A stretch of DNA of 64,000 nucleotides from positions 557,685 to 621,684 of the forward strand of contig NZ_BAABFP010000008.1 in NCBI RefSeq assembly GCF_039541115.1, given 5' to 3'. The stretch is from Angustibacter luteus. Its GTDB lineage: Bacteria; Actinomycetota; Actinomycetes; Actinomycetales; Angustibacteraceae. This document shows, in pieces, positions 7,563 to 16,078 of this stretch (position 1 is the first letter of the stretch; each line of letters opens with the position of its first letter). Under the pieces are notes generated by a model. That model did no database searches. It saw only the letters and a list, made by a program, of their open reading frames with translations, and was not told where the DNA came from. The translations under genes were made by a program, and so were the position numbers.

Positions 7563-8696
7563 ATGCGCCGGGCAGTGGTGGGCGCCGCACTCGCGGCCGC
7601 GTTGGTGACGAGCGCCTTGCCGGCGAGCTTGGCCTCTGCGGACGCCGCGACCCCGCTGCCTGTCGTGACGGCCCCCTTCGGGTTTTCACCCGACGGTGAC
7701 GGCCGATATGAGGCGTGGGCCCTGTCAACGGGCCAGGTGCCGGCCGGATCGACCCTGACGCTGTCCATCGACCGCTCCGGGAGCCTGGTCCGCAAGCTCA
7801 TCGTCATGTCAGCCGGCGGCGCTGTCATCACGTGGGATGGCAGGGACGGTGCCGGCCACGCCGTCCCGGACGCGACCTACTCGTGGAGGCTGACCGGCGA
7901 GGACGACCTGGGGCAGCCGATGACGGGTCCTACCGGCGGGTCGTCCCTGACCGGCACCGTTGTGGTCCGCCGCAGCGCGCCTGCGGTCATGCTCGTCGGC
8001 CCAGCCGTCAACGCCACAGCCACGGCGGTGGGCGGGCACGTACCCCTGCGCTGGTCGCCGAAATCGTCTCTTCCCGCGGGCTACCGTGTCGAGTACGACG
8101 TGCGCTATCGGCAGCTGACGACCGACCCCCACGGCCGAATTCAGGTCAGCAACGTGTCACCGGTCGCCGACCACCACGAGACCATGCAATGGACGACACG
8201 CACCTCTGTGCTGTCGTGGCAGATCTGGTCACTGGCCAACCCGGCCATGACGGAGCAGTACACGGCCCGGTCGCGTGACAACCTCGGGCACGTGGGCACC
8301 TGGAGCCCGTGGCTGTCCTCCGCGGTCGCGTTGGACGACCGCTCAGCCGAGGTCTCCTACAGAGGCGGCTGGTCTCACCCTCGGGCCACCTCGGCGTACA
8401 ACGGCACCTACTCGGTCACGACACGGGTGGGGGCCAACCTCTACACCAGCGGCAACGGCCGCGTGGTCTATGTGCTCGGCGCGCGTTGCCGTAGCTGCGG
8501 CAAGGTCCGCATCCAACTCAATGGTGGTGGTCGCACGCGCTACATCACCGTTGACACGTACGGGTCCACGTCGACGTTTCGCCGCGTGCTCGCCAAGATC
8601 ACCGTTCCCCGCGCCGACTACACGGTCTTCGTCACCAACCTCGGCGCCGGCTCACGCAAGCGGATGGCCGTGGACGGCTTCGCGTTCCGGCTCTGA
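7563..8696 (+). CDS. Secreted FlgD/Fn3-like beta-domain protein
   Basis: 377 residues from ATG 7563, which starts a clear signal peptide (MRRAVVGAALAAALVTSALP, Ala-x-Ala cleavage near ASA-DAA). Mature residues resemble a FlgD-type Ig domain (FSPDGDGRYEAWALS ... TWDGRDGAGHAVPDATYSWRL), followed by an Fn3-like segment and a C-terminal beta domain with a CRSC pair. Such domains serve as scaffold or adhesion modules; no catalytic motif is seen. The following lipoprotein gene is on the same strand 103 bp downstream. Confidence 0.78.
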   Translation: MRRAVVGAALAAALVTSALPASLASADAATPLPVVTAPFGFSPDGDGRYEAWALSTGQVPAGSTLTLSIDRSGSLVRKLIVMSAGGAVITWDGRDGAGHAVPDATYSWRLTGEDDLGQPMTGPTGGSSLTGTVVVRRSAPAVMLVGPAVNATATAVGGHVPLRWSPKSSLPAGYRVEYDVRYRQLTTDPHGRIQVSNVSPVADHHETMQWTTRTSVLSWQIWSLANPAMTEQYTARSRDNLGHVGTWSPWLSSAVALDDRSAEVSYRGGWSHPRATSAYNGTYSVTTRVGANLYTSGNGRVVYVLGARCRSCGKVRIQLNGGGRTRYITVDTYGSTSTFRRVLAKITVPRADYTVFVTNLGAGSRKRMAVDGFAFRL

Positions 8697-8799
8697 ACCT
8701 GGCTGCCTGGTGGCAAACCGATGGTTCGCCTATGACCCGACGGCTCGGGCAGTGCGTGCGCCTGTCTTGTCCGACAACGACAGCGACGGCTGAGGTCGC

Positions 8800-9291
8800 A
8801 TGAGGTCGTCATCATGGCTATTGCTCGGATGCCTCGCCGTTGCAGCGAACAGTGCGGGGCTCGTGGCCGGTTGTTCGGACCCGGACCCGGGACCGAGGCA
8901 GGCTCAGCATGTCGCGAGTGGTGCGGACTGGCTGCTCGACGTGAGCCACGGCTACCAGGACCAGCTGTGCCTTGAACTCAGGAGCCGGGACGGTCGGCGA
9001 GAGTTCAGCGGCGGGTGTGGCTTCACAGACTCCTCCCCGAGGTCCGAGACGTACGGCGTCTTCGGAGGGCCGGGGGATGACGAGTTCGCCTACGGTCCGG
9101 TCTCCGCATCGGTGGCTGCGGTGGTGGCCACCAGGCCCGGCCACCCACCGGTGCGCATCACCCCGATCCCTATCAGTGGGTTCAAGCAGGCGGCCGCCGC
9201 CTTCGTGTACCGACTTCCCGATCACAGCGCGCAGTGGATCTTCACCGGTGAGGACGCCTCAGGCGCACAGGCGAAGCTTGGCGTTCGCTGA
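8800..9291 (+). CDS. Predicted lipoprotein
   Basis: 163 residues. Signal sequence MRSSSWLLLGCLAVAANSAG ends in the lipobox LVAGC, with the modified Cys at about residue 25. The mature part is small, acidic and beta-rich, with a second Cys pair region (LCLELRS, GGCGFTD). No family recognised. A relic of the array's left module (TCCGATCATCGGCACGA, from about 9298) follows the stop, suggesting this gene closes the cassette array. Confidence 0.75.
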   Translation: MRSSSWLLLGCLAVAANSAGLVAGCSDPDPGPRQAQHVASGADWLLDVSHGYQDQLCLELRSRDGRREFSGGCGFTDSSPRSETYGVFGGPGDDEFAYGPVSASVAAVVATRPGHPPVRITPIPISGFKQAAAAFVYRLPDHSAQWIFTGEDASGAQAKLGVR

Positions 9292-9295
9292 GTCA

Positions 9296-9312
9296 CTCCG
9301 ATCATCGGCACG
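9296..9312. repeat. Cassette repeat, terminal relic
   Basis: CTCCGATCATCGGCACG matches the left module of other copies. Last recognisable trace of the array in the window. Confidence 0.5.
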
Positions 9313-9416
9313 AGGGTAGCGAGATCAGGGAAGTGGGGCGTGGCGCCGACCTCAAGTGCCCCAGTTCTCTGCATTCGACGGACGCACTCATCTCGGTGTG
9401 AGAGTGCGCTCCGGGA

Positions 9417-9432
9417 TCGTCTGGCGAGACGA
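9417..9432. promoter_or_regulatory. Possible operator upstream of efflux gene
   Basis: TCGTCT-GGCG-AGACGA, 6-bp arms with a 4-nt spacer. It is centred about 37 bp upstream of a -10-like TAGGCT (9459-9464), hence near the -45 region of the MFS gene promoter. Regulator unknown. Confidence 0.35.
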
Positions 9433-9497
9433 CACGTCGCCGGGACTGGAGCGGCGCCTAGGCTTGGTCACGAACCCCGAGGCCACGAAGGACGACG

Positions 9498-10703
9498 ATG
9501 CTGCACGCCAGGCGCAACCCCAGCGCCCACCCGTCGATGGCCGCACTCGTCCTGGTCACCGGAATCGGCCCCCTCGCGGTGGACACCTACGTGGCCGGAC
9601 TCCCCGAGCTGCAGCGCTCGCTGAGCACCTCGGCCACGATCGCCCAGCTCAGCCTGACGGCGTTCATCATCGGCATCGGCATCGGCCAGATCGTGCTCGG
9701 ACCCTTCAGCGACGGGCACGGTCGCCGTCCGCTGCTGATCCTCGGCACCGTGGTCTTCACCGTCGCCTCCATCGCCTGTGCGCTGGCACCGACCGGCCCG
9801 ACGCTGGTGGCGTTCCGGCTGGTGCAGGGCATCGTGGCGGGTTGCGGGGTGGCGGTCGGGCGAGCAGTGATCAGCGACCACTACGAGGGGGACGCCGCCG
9901 CCGCCCGATACGGCACCCTGTCCGCGATCGTGTTCCTGGGGCCGGTGGTCGCACCAGCCATCGGCGGTGTGATCCTCGCCGTCGGCAGCTGGCGCACCAT
10001 CTTCGCGTTCCTCACGCTGCTCGGGCTGGCCATGGTGGCCGCAGTGGTGCTGGCGATCCCTGAGTCACTGCCTCCTGAGCGCCGGCAGGGCCACGGCATC
10101 CAGCACAGCCTGGCGCGTATGGCCGACCTCGCTCGGGACTGGCACTTCATGCGGCACGTCGTGGTGCAGGCCCTGGCGACCGGTGGCTTCTTCGTCTACA
10201 TCGGTGGCTCGTCGTTCGTGCTCGAGACGACGTACGGGATCACCCAGAGCCAGTACGCGTTGCTGTTCGCGACGAACGCGGCAGCCATGGCACTGTCCAG
10301 CCTGGCGTTCCGGCTGCTGGTCGTCCGGCTGGGGGCGGCGCGCCTGCGCACCGTCGGCGTGCTGACCGCGTGCGTCGCCAGCGCCGCCCTGGTGGTCGTC
10401 GCTCTCGGCGACCCGGGGCCGGACTCACCCCTCGCCGTCCCCTGGGTGCTGCTCAGCGTGGTGGTGGCGAGCATGGGCTGGTCGATCCCCGGCACGACGG
10501 CGTTGGCGCAGCAGGCCGGTCGGCGGTCGGGCGGCACGGCGGCCGCACTGCAGGGCGGGCTGACGTTCCTGGTCGGGGCACTGGTGACGCCCCTGACCGG
10601 CATCCTCGGCTACGACTCGCTGCTGCCGATGGCACTGCTGATGCTCACGTTCTTCGTGCTCTCGACGTGCTGGCTGTTCGGTAGCCGCAGCACGCACGTC
10701 TAG
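9498..10703 (+). CDS. Bcr/CflA family drug efflux MFS transporter
   Basis: 401 residues with 12 predicted membrane helices. The N-terminal GIGPLAVDTYVAGLPEL and the motif A loop GPFSDGHGRRPLLILG are typical of Bcr/CflA proton-driven exporters (DHA1 type). Length matches the family. ATG 9498 follows AAGGA at good spacing. The stop codon overlaps the stop of the convergent glycerate kinase gene. Drug specificity cannot be predicted. Confidence 0.9.
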   Translation: MLHARRNPSAHPSMAALVLVTGIGPLAVDTYVAGLPELQRSLSTSATIAQLSLTAFIIGIGIGQIVLGPFSDGHGRRPLLILGTVVFTVASIACALAPTGPTLVAFRLVQGIVAGCGVAVGRAVISDHYEGDAAAARYGTLSAIVFLGPVVAPAIGGVILAVGSWRTIFAFLTLLGLAMVAAVVLAIPESLPPERRQGHGIQHSLARMADLARDWHFMRHVVVQALATGGFFVYIGGSSFVLETTYGITQSQYALLFATNAAAMALSSLAFRLLVVRLGAARLRTVGVLTACVASAALVVVALGDPGPDSPLAVPWVLLSVVVASMGWSIPGTTALAQQAGRRSGGTAAALQGGLTFLVGALVTPLTGILGYDSLLPMALLMLTFFVLSTCWLFGSRSTHV

Positions 10704-11686
10704 CCGGCGAGGTCTCGGGCCAGCGCGGCCCCCGCGGACTCGAGCGCACCGAGATCGCCTGCCTCGATCACTGCGCGCAGCCCAAGTCGCGCCACGCCCG
10801 CGTCATCGAGCGCCCGTCGGCCGACGACCGCGACCACCGGCACCCTGCGCCGCGCGGACCGGGCCGCCACGACGGCGACGAGCTTGCCCTGCCCGGTCTG
10901 CGCATCCAGGCATCCCTCACCGGTGACCACGAGGTCCGTGCGGGCCAGCAGCTCGTCGAAGCGCACCGCGTCGAGCACCGCGTCCGCGCCGGACACCAGG
11001 TCCGCACCGTAGACCGCCCACAGCGCACCGGACAGGCCACCCGCCGCACCGGTCCGCGGCCGGCCACGGGGGTCGCGCGGCAGCCGGCCGGCGACCTCGT
11101 GCAGCCGTGCCGTCAACGCAGCCACCTGGTCCGCCGTCGCCCCCTTCTGCGGACCGAAGACCTCCGCGGCCTGCTCGAACGGTGTCCAGACGTCGCAGAG
11201 CACCCGCAGCACGGCGTCGCCGATCCCGCCCGCCCGGGCAAGCGCCTCGAGGGCCCCCGCTCCGCCGTCCGTCGTCGCGCTACCGCCTACGCCGACCAGC
11301 ACCTCGCGCGCGCCCGCAGCCACCGCCGCGGCGATCAGCTGACCGGTGCCGAAGGTGCTGGCGCGCAACGGGTCCCGCCGCTCGGCGGGCACCAGGTGCA
11401 AGCCGCTCGCGCTGGCGGTGTCGAGCGCCGCCCGGCCGTCACCGGCCAGCAGGAGCTCACCCACGACCGGCTCGCCCGACGGCCCGGACACGGTGTGCCG
11501 CACCAGCTCGCCACCCCACGCGGCGTGCAGCACCGCTGTGGTCCCCTCGCCACCGTCGGCGAGCGGGCAGGTGACGGCGTCTGCGCCCGCTCCAGCCAGT
11601 CCGGCCGCCAGGGCGTCGGCGACGACCTGAGCGCTCATCGTCCCCTTGAACGAGTCCGGCGCAACCAGCACCCGCAATCCAGTCAC
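10700..11686 (-). CDS. Glycerate kinase (GlxK/GarK family)
   Basis: 328 residues. Opens with VLVAPDSFKGTMSA, followed by PLADGGEGT and the glycine-rich VGVGGSATTDGGAGAL, hallmarks of the glycerate 2-kinase GlxK/GarK family, which phosphorylates D-glycerate from glyoxylate or sugar-acid breakdown. Slightly shorter than the usual 370-380 residues, but motifs are present in order. Convergent with the MFS gene and divergent from selD, with about 40 bp between the starts, so both may be controlled from one short intergenic region. Confidence 0.9.
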   Translation of the reverse strand: MTGLRVLVAPDSFKGTMSAQVVADALAAGLAGAGADAVTCPLADGGEGTTAVLHAAWGGELVRHTVSGPSGEPVVGELLLAGDGRAALDTASASGLHLVPAERRDPLRASTFGTGQLIAAAVAAGAREVLVGVGGSATTDGGAGALEALARAGGIGDAVLRVLCDVWTPFEQAAEVFGPQKGATADQVAALTARLHEVAGRLPRDPRGRPRTGAAGGLSGALWAVYGADLVSGADAVLDAVRFDELLARTDLVVTGEGCLDAQTGQGKLVAVVAARSARRRVPVVAVVGRRALDDAGVARLGLRAVIEAGDLGALESAGAALARDLAG

Positions 11687-11712
11687 CAGGCCACGCTAGA
11701 CGCACCCGGTCC

Positions 11713-11718
11713 TAGGCT
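11713..11718 (+). promoter_or_regulatory. Leaderless -10 of selD
   Basis: TAGGCT seven nucleotides before ATG 11726, so transcription probably begins at the start codon. Confidence 0.5.
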
Positions 11719-11725
11719 CGACCCC

Positions 11726-12736
11726 ATGACCAGCGACGCGACGACGTCCGTGCGGCTCACCCAGTACGGCCACGGTGGCGGCTGCGCCTGCAAGATCCCA
11801 CCGGGCGAGCTCGAGCAGGTGGTCGCCGGGCTCCCGGGCCTGGACGCAGGGCACGGACTGCCGCTGCTGGTCGGCCTGGAGTCCGGGGACGACGCCGCCG
11901 CGGTCGAGCTGCGCGACGGGCTGGCGGTGCTCTCCACGACGGACTTCTTCACGCCCGTGGTCGATGACGCCTACGACTGGGGACGGATCGCCGCGGCGAA
12001 CGCGCTGTCCGACATCTACGCCATGGGCGGGCGTCCGGTGCTCGCGCTGAACCTGCTGGGGTGGCCACGGGACGTGCTGACGATGGGCCTCGCGGCCCAG
12101 GTGCTGCGCGGCGGCGCGGACGTCGCCCGGCTGGCCGGGTGCCACCTCGCCGGCGGCCACTCGATCGACTCCCCCGAGCCGACGTACGGTCTCGCGGTGA
12201 CCGGGATCGCCCATCCGGACCAGCTCATGCGGAACTCCACCGGCCGCCCGGGGCAGCCGCTGAGCCTGTCCAAACCGCTCGGCGTCGGCGTCCTGAACAA
12301 CCGGCACAAGCGGACGGGCGAGGTGTTCGAGCACGCCATCGCCAGCATGACGGCACTCAACGACACCGCCTCCGGAGCGGCTGTCGCGCAGGGGATCCGG
12401 ACGGCCACGGACGTGACCGGCTTCGGGCTGCTCGGGCACCTGCACAAGCTGGCCAGGGCCAGCGGGGTCACCGCGGTGATCGACGCGGCGGCGGTCCCCT
12501 ACCTCGACGGCGTGCGCGAGTCCGCAGCCCAGGGCTACCTGCCCGGTGGCTCGCAACGCAACCTCGACTGGGTGCGACCGCACCTGGACGCCGGCGGCGT
12601 GGACGACCTGGAGCTGCTGCTGCTGGCCGACGCCCAGACCTCAGGTGGGCTGCTGGTCGCCGGCGAGATCCCCGGCGCGCCGGTCGTCGGCGAGCTCGTC
12701 CCCGCGGAGCCCGGCGTCACCGTGCGTCTCCGCTGA
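11726..12736 (+). CDS. selD: Selenide, water dikinase (selenophosphate synthase)
   Basis: 336 residues. Makes monoselenophosphate from selenide and ATP for selenocysteine or selenouridine synthesis. The N-terminal active loop is GHGGGCACKIPP with Cys20, Cys22 and Lys23, equivalent to E. coli Cys17, Cys19 and Lys20, so this is the Cys not the Sec form. Metal/ATP motifs SGDDAAAV, STTDFFTP and NALSDIYAMGG are present. Start chosen from the leaderless TAGGCT. No selA, selB, selC or selU is in the window. Its 3' end overlaps the convergent cydC gene by about 95 bp. Confidence 0.93.
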   Translation: MTSDATTSVRLTQYGHGGGCACKIPPGELEQVVAGLPGLDAGHGLPLLVGLESGDDAAAVELRDGLAVLSTTDFFTPVVDDAYDWGRIAAANALSDIYAMGGRPVLALNLLGWPRDVLTMGLAAQVLRGGADVARLAGCHLAGGHSIDSPEPTYGLAVTGIAHPDQLMRNSTGRPGQPLSLSKPLGVGVLNNRHKRTGEVFEHAIASMTALNDTASGAAVAQGIRTATDVTGFGLLGHLHKLARASGVTAVIDAAAVPYLDGVRESAAQGYLPGGSQRNLDWVRPHLDAGGVDDLELLLLADAQTSGGLLVAGEIPGAPVVGELVPAEPGVTVRLR

Positions 12737-14386
12737 CGTCAGGTCGAGCAGCACATCGGCGTGGGCCAGCAGCCGTGGGTCATGGGTCGCGACCACGACG
12801 GCCGCGGAGTGGGCCCCGGCATGCTCACGCAGGGCGTTGGTCAACCGTTGCGCCGCTTCGGGATCGAGGTGCTCGGTCGGCTCATCGAGCAGCAGGACCT
12901 CGCTGCCGACCAGCAGCGCGCGGGCGACCAGCAGCCGGCGCTGCTCCCCGCCGGACAGCGACCCGGCGTCCACCACGGTCGCCAAACCCTCCGGCAACCC
13001 GGCCAGCCACGCGTCGAGCCCGACCTGCTCGAGCGCGGTGGCGAGGTCGTCGTCCGAGGCGTCACCACGAGCCACCAGCAGGTTGTCCCGCACCGTCGTG
13101 GCGAACACGTGGGCGTCGTCCGCGTGGAACGTGACCCTACGGCGCAACCGGTGCGGGTCGATCGCGGCGAGGTCGGCGCCGCCGTACGTGACGGTGCCAC
13201 GGACCGGTCCGAGCAGCCCGGCCAGAGTCAGCAGCAACGTCGTCTTGCCGCCGCCACTCGGTCCGGCGACCACCACGAGTTGACCGGGCAGTGCCGCGAG
13301 GTCGATGTCGTCCCACACCGTCGGGCCACCGGGCCAGCCCACCGCCAGACCGGACGCCACCAGCTCCGCCGGCTCGGGACCGGGGCCGTCGTCGCCGAAC
13401 TCCGTGTCGACGCCAGCCGTGTCGTCAGGCGCTGGATCCGCCTGCAGCAGTGGCGCGAGCCGCCCTGATGCCAATGACCCGCGGACCAGCACGGTCGCTG
13501 CGGCCGGCAGCGGCGAGACGACGTCCGCGAGTGCGAGCGGGACCAGCGTCACGACGGCCAGCCACACCCGCCCGAGGTCGCCGTCCCGCACGGCTTCGGC
13601 GCCGACCACCAGCCCGGTGATGACGGCCGCACCGCACGACAGCGAACTCAGCGCCGCCGACCAGGCGGCCGGACGGGACGCCCGGTCCAGGGCCTGGGCG
13701 CGTTGCTGCTCGGCCTGCGCCGCCGCGGCGAGCCGGCCGCTCAGCAGCCCACTGACGGCCAGCTCGTCGCCGTGGTCGAGCAGGTCGTGCGCCTGGCCCG
13801 TGAGCTCGCCGGCCCACTCGTCGGCGACCTGGTGCGCCCGCGCCGAAGCCAGTCCGGCCAGGGCCGGCGCGACGACGAGCGCCAGCAGCAGGCACCCGGC
13901 CAGCAGCAGTCCCGCGACCGGCACGAGCGCCAGCACCACCAGGACGGCCGCCAGGACGACGACCCCGGCCACCGCGAACGGCTGCACCCCGCGCACCAGC
14001 ACGTCGCCGACCAGCTCGACGTCGGCCCCGAGACGGGTCACCAGGTCACCCCGGCGCAGCCCGGCGATCGTGGCCCGGTCGGCGACGGACAGCCGCCGGT
14101 AGAGCTGCTCGCGCAGGTTCGCGGCAGCCGCCAGCGCGACGTCGTGCGAGACCAGCCGCTCGAGGTACCGGAACACGCCTCGAGAGATGCCGAGCGCTCG
14201 CACCCCGACGATGGCGACCGACAGCGCGACCAGGGGCGGGTGCTCAGCCGCCCGGGAGATCAGCCACCCGGACACCCCGATGAGCGCGACCCCGCTGCCG
14301 AGGGCGAGCGCGCCCAGCAGCACCGCGACCAGCAGTCGGCGGCGTGACGGCGCCATGACCGCGAGGGTGTCGACCAGAGTGCTCAC
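12641..14386 (-). CDS. cydC: Cytochrome bd assembly ABC exporter subunit CydC
   Basis: 581 residues from GTG 14386 (VSTLVDTLAVMAPSRRRLL), whose GTGA overlaps the CydD stop. Six-helix ABC exporter domain in the first half (GVSGWLISRAAEHPP is typical of CydC), then a nucleotide-binding domain with GPSGGGKTT Walker A, SLSGGEQRRLLVARALL signature and VLLLDEPTEHLD Walker B. With CydD it forms the heterodimeric exporter needed for cytochrome bd maturation. The C-terminal 30 residues are read antisense to selD. Confidence 0.93.
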   Translation of the reverse strand: MSTLVDTLAVMAPSRRRLLVAVLLGALALGSGVALIGVSGWLISRAAEHPPLVALSVAIVGVRALGISRGVFRYLERLVSHDVALAAAANLREQLYRRLSVADRATIAGLRRGDLVTRLGADVELVGDVLVRGVQPFAVAGVVVLAAVLVVLALVPVAGLLLAGCLLLALVVAPALAGLASARAHQVADEWAGELTGQAHDLLDHGDELAVSGLLSGRLAAAAQAEQQRAQALDRASRPAAWSAALSSLSCGAAVITGLVVGAEAVRDGDLGRVWLAVVTLVPLALADVVSPLPAAATVLVRGSLASGRLAPLLQADPAPDDTAGVDTEFGDDGPGPEPAELVASGLAVGWPGGPTVWDDIDLAALPGQLVVVAGPSGGGKTTLLLTLAGLLGPVRGTVTYGGADLAAIDPHRLRRRVTFHADDAHVFATTVRDNLLVARGDASDDDLATALEQVGLDAWLAGLPEGLATVVDAGSLSGGEQRRLLVARALLVGSEVLLLDEPTEHLDPEAAQRLTNALREHAGAHSAAVVVATHDPRLLAHADVLLDLTSAETHGDAGLRGDELADDRRAGDLAGDQQPT

Positions 14387-16074
14387 CGGGCACCCTCCGG
14401 GGCAGCGAAGGTCAGTGACGACACGACGACGTCGGCGTGCGCCGCGAGCGACTCCCGGTGAGACACGACGAGGACCGTGCGTCCCTGCCGCCGCAACAGG
14501 TCCAGGGCGGCGATGACGACGTCCTGCGTGACTCCGTCCAGGTGCGCGGTCGGCTCGTCCAGCACCACCAGCTGGGCGTCGGCGAGCAGCACCCGGACGA
14601 GGGCGAGCCGCTGCCGCTGACCGGCCGACAGCCCCAGCCCGTCCCGACCCACCCGCGCGTCCCAGCCGCCGGCGACGTCGGCCACGACCGGCTCGAACCC
14701 GGCCGCCACTGCCGCAGCGGCCAGCCTGTCCTCGTCGACGGCGTGCGCGTCCGAGCGGCGTTCGAACAGCAACGCGTTGTGCCGCAACGTCCCCGGGACG
14801 AGCACCGGATCTTGGTCGAGCCAGCACAGCTGGTCCCACCAGGTCCGGGCGACCAGCTGGGACAGCGGAGTGCGCAGGCCGTCGACGTCCACCACCTCGG
14901 CGACGCCGTCGTCGATCGTCCTCAGCCGCAGCACGACCTGGGCGGCGGTGGTCTTGCCGCTCCCGCTCGGGCCGGTCATCGCGACGACGGTCCCGGGCCG
15001 CAGCGTCAGGGTCAGACCGTCCGGCGCCGACTCATCCCGACCCTCGTGCCGGACGACGACGTCCCGCAGCTCGATGATGGCGGTCCGCAGGTCTGGCGCG
15101 TCGAGGGTTCCGTCGGCCGGCAGCGGCTGCCCGAGCGCGGCGAAGGCGGCGTCCGCGGCGGCGAGCCCGTCGGTGCTCGCGTGGAAGTGCGTGCCGACCT
15201 GGCGCAACGGCAGGTAGACCTCCGGCGCCAGCACCAGCACGACCAGCGCGGTGCGCAGGCCGAGGTTGCCGTGCAGCAGTCGCAGGCCGACCTCGACGGC
15301 CACGAGCGCGACCGACAACGTGGTCAGCAGCTCGAGCACGAGCGAGGACAGGAACGCCGTGCGCAAGGTCGCGTTGGTGGCGTGCCGGTGCGCTTGACCG
15401 AGCCGGCGGACCCGCGCCGCCGGTCCACGCTCACGGCCGAGCGCGACCAGGGTCGGCAACCCGACGAGCAGGTCGAGCACTTGCGACCCCAGCCGCTGCA
15501 TGGTCACCAGACGACGCGCGGACGCATCGCGGGTCATCAGACCCACCAGGGCCATGAACAGCGGCACGAGGGGCAGGGTGACGGCGATGACCAGCGCCGA
15601 GAGCGGGTCCTGCCAGAGCACCACGGCCAGCAGCGCCGGGGTCAGCACGGCGGCCGCGACGAGCTGGGGCAGGTATCGGGACAGGTACGGCTGCAACCGT
15701 TCCAGCCCGTCCGTGACCAGCGCGACCAGCGCCGTCCGCCCGCTGGACGTGAGCCCACCGGCGCCGAGGGAGGCGCCGTGCCGCAGCACGTCCTGCCGCA
15801 GCTGGGCCACCACCTGCGTGGCGGCGCGCTCGCCGTAGCGCTCCTGCACCCAGGCCAGCACGGCCCGCAGCAGCACCACGACCGCGAGGGCGCCGACCTG
15901 GGCGCGCTTCGCGCCCACGTCGGCGCCGTAGAACACCGCGGCGACGACGTCCGCGAGCAGCAGTGCCTGGGCGACGACGAGGGCTCCGGTCGTCACGCCC
16001 ACGGCGGCGGTCAGCGCGACGTACCGGCGGGCCGGCGCGACCTGGCGCAGCAGGCGTGGATCGAGCGCTGGCAC
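14383..16074 (-). CDS. cydD: Cytochrome bd assembly ABC exporter subunit CydD
   Basis: 563 residues. N-terminal transmembrane domain (residues 1-300) with PLVPLFMALVGLMT, typical of CydD, then ATPase domain with GPSGSGKTT, LGLSAGQRQRLALVRVLL and LVVLDEPTAHLD. Partner of CydC; the pair exports reductant (cysteine/glutathione-type thiols in E. coli) required for heme insertion into cytochrome bd. Separated from cydB by 4 bp and overlapping cydC by 4 bp, so co-expressed. Confidence 0.94.
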   Translation of the reverse strand: MPALDPRLLRQVAPARRYVALTAAVGVTTGALVVAQALLLADVVAAVFYGADVGAKRAQVGALAVVVLLRAVLAWVQERYGERAATQVVAQLRQDVLRHGASLGAGGLTSSGRTALVALVTDGLERLQPYLSRYLPQLVAAAVLTPALLAVVLWQDPLSALVIAVTLPLVPLFMALVGLMTRDASARRLVTMQRLGSQVLDLLVGLPTLVALGRERGPAARVRRLGQAHRHATNATLRTAFLSSLVLELLTTLSVALVAVEVGLRLLHGNLGLRTALVVLVLAPEVYLPLRQVGTHFHASTDGLAAADAAFAALGQPLPADGTLDAPDLRTAIIELRDVVVRHEGRDESAPDGLTLTLRPGTVVAMTGPSGSGKTTAAQVVLRLRTIDDGVAEVVDVDGLRTPLSQLVARTWWDQLCWLDQDPVLVPGTLRHNALLFERRSDAHAVDEDRLAAAAVAAGFEPVVADVAGGWDARVGRDGLGLSAGQRQRLALVRVLLADAQLVVLDEPTAHLDGVTQDVVIAALDLLRRQGRTVLVVSHRESLAAHADVVVSSLTFAAPEGAR

Positions 16075-16078
16075 GCCG

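Noticed and set aside
424..9312. Classical integron attC sites
   Set aside because: No RYYYAAC...GTTRRRY core pair and no intI in the window; only the general layout is similar.
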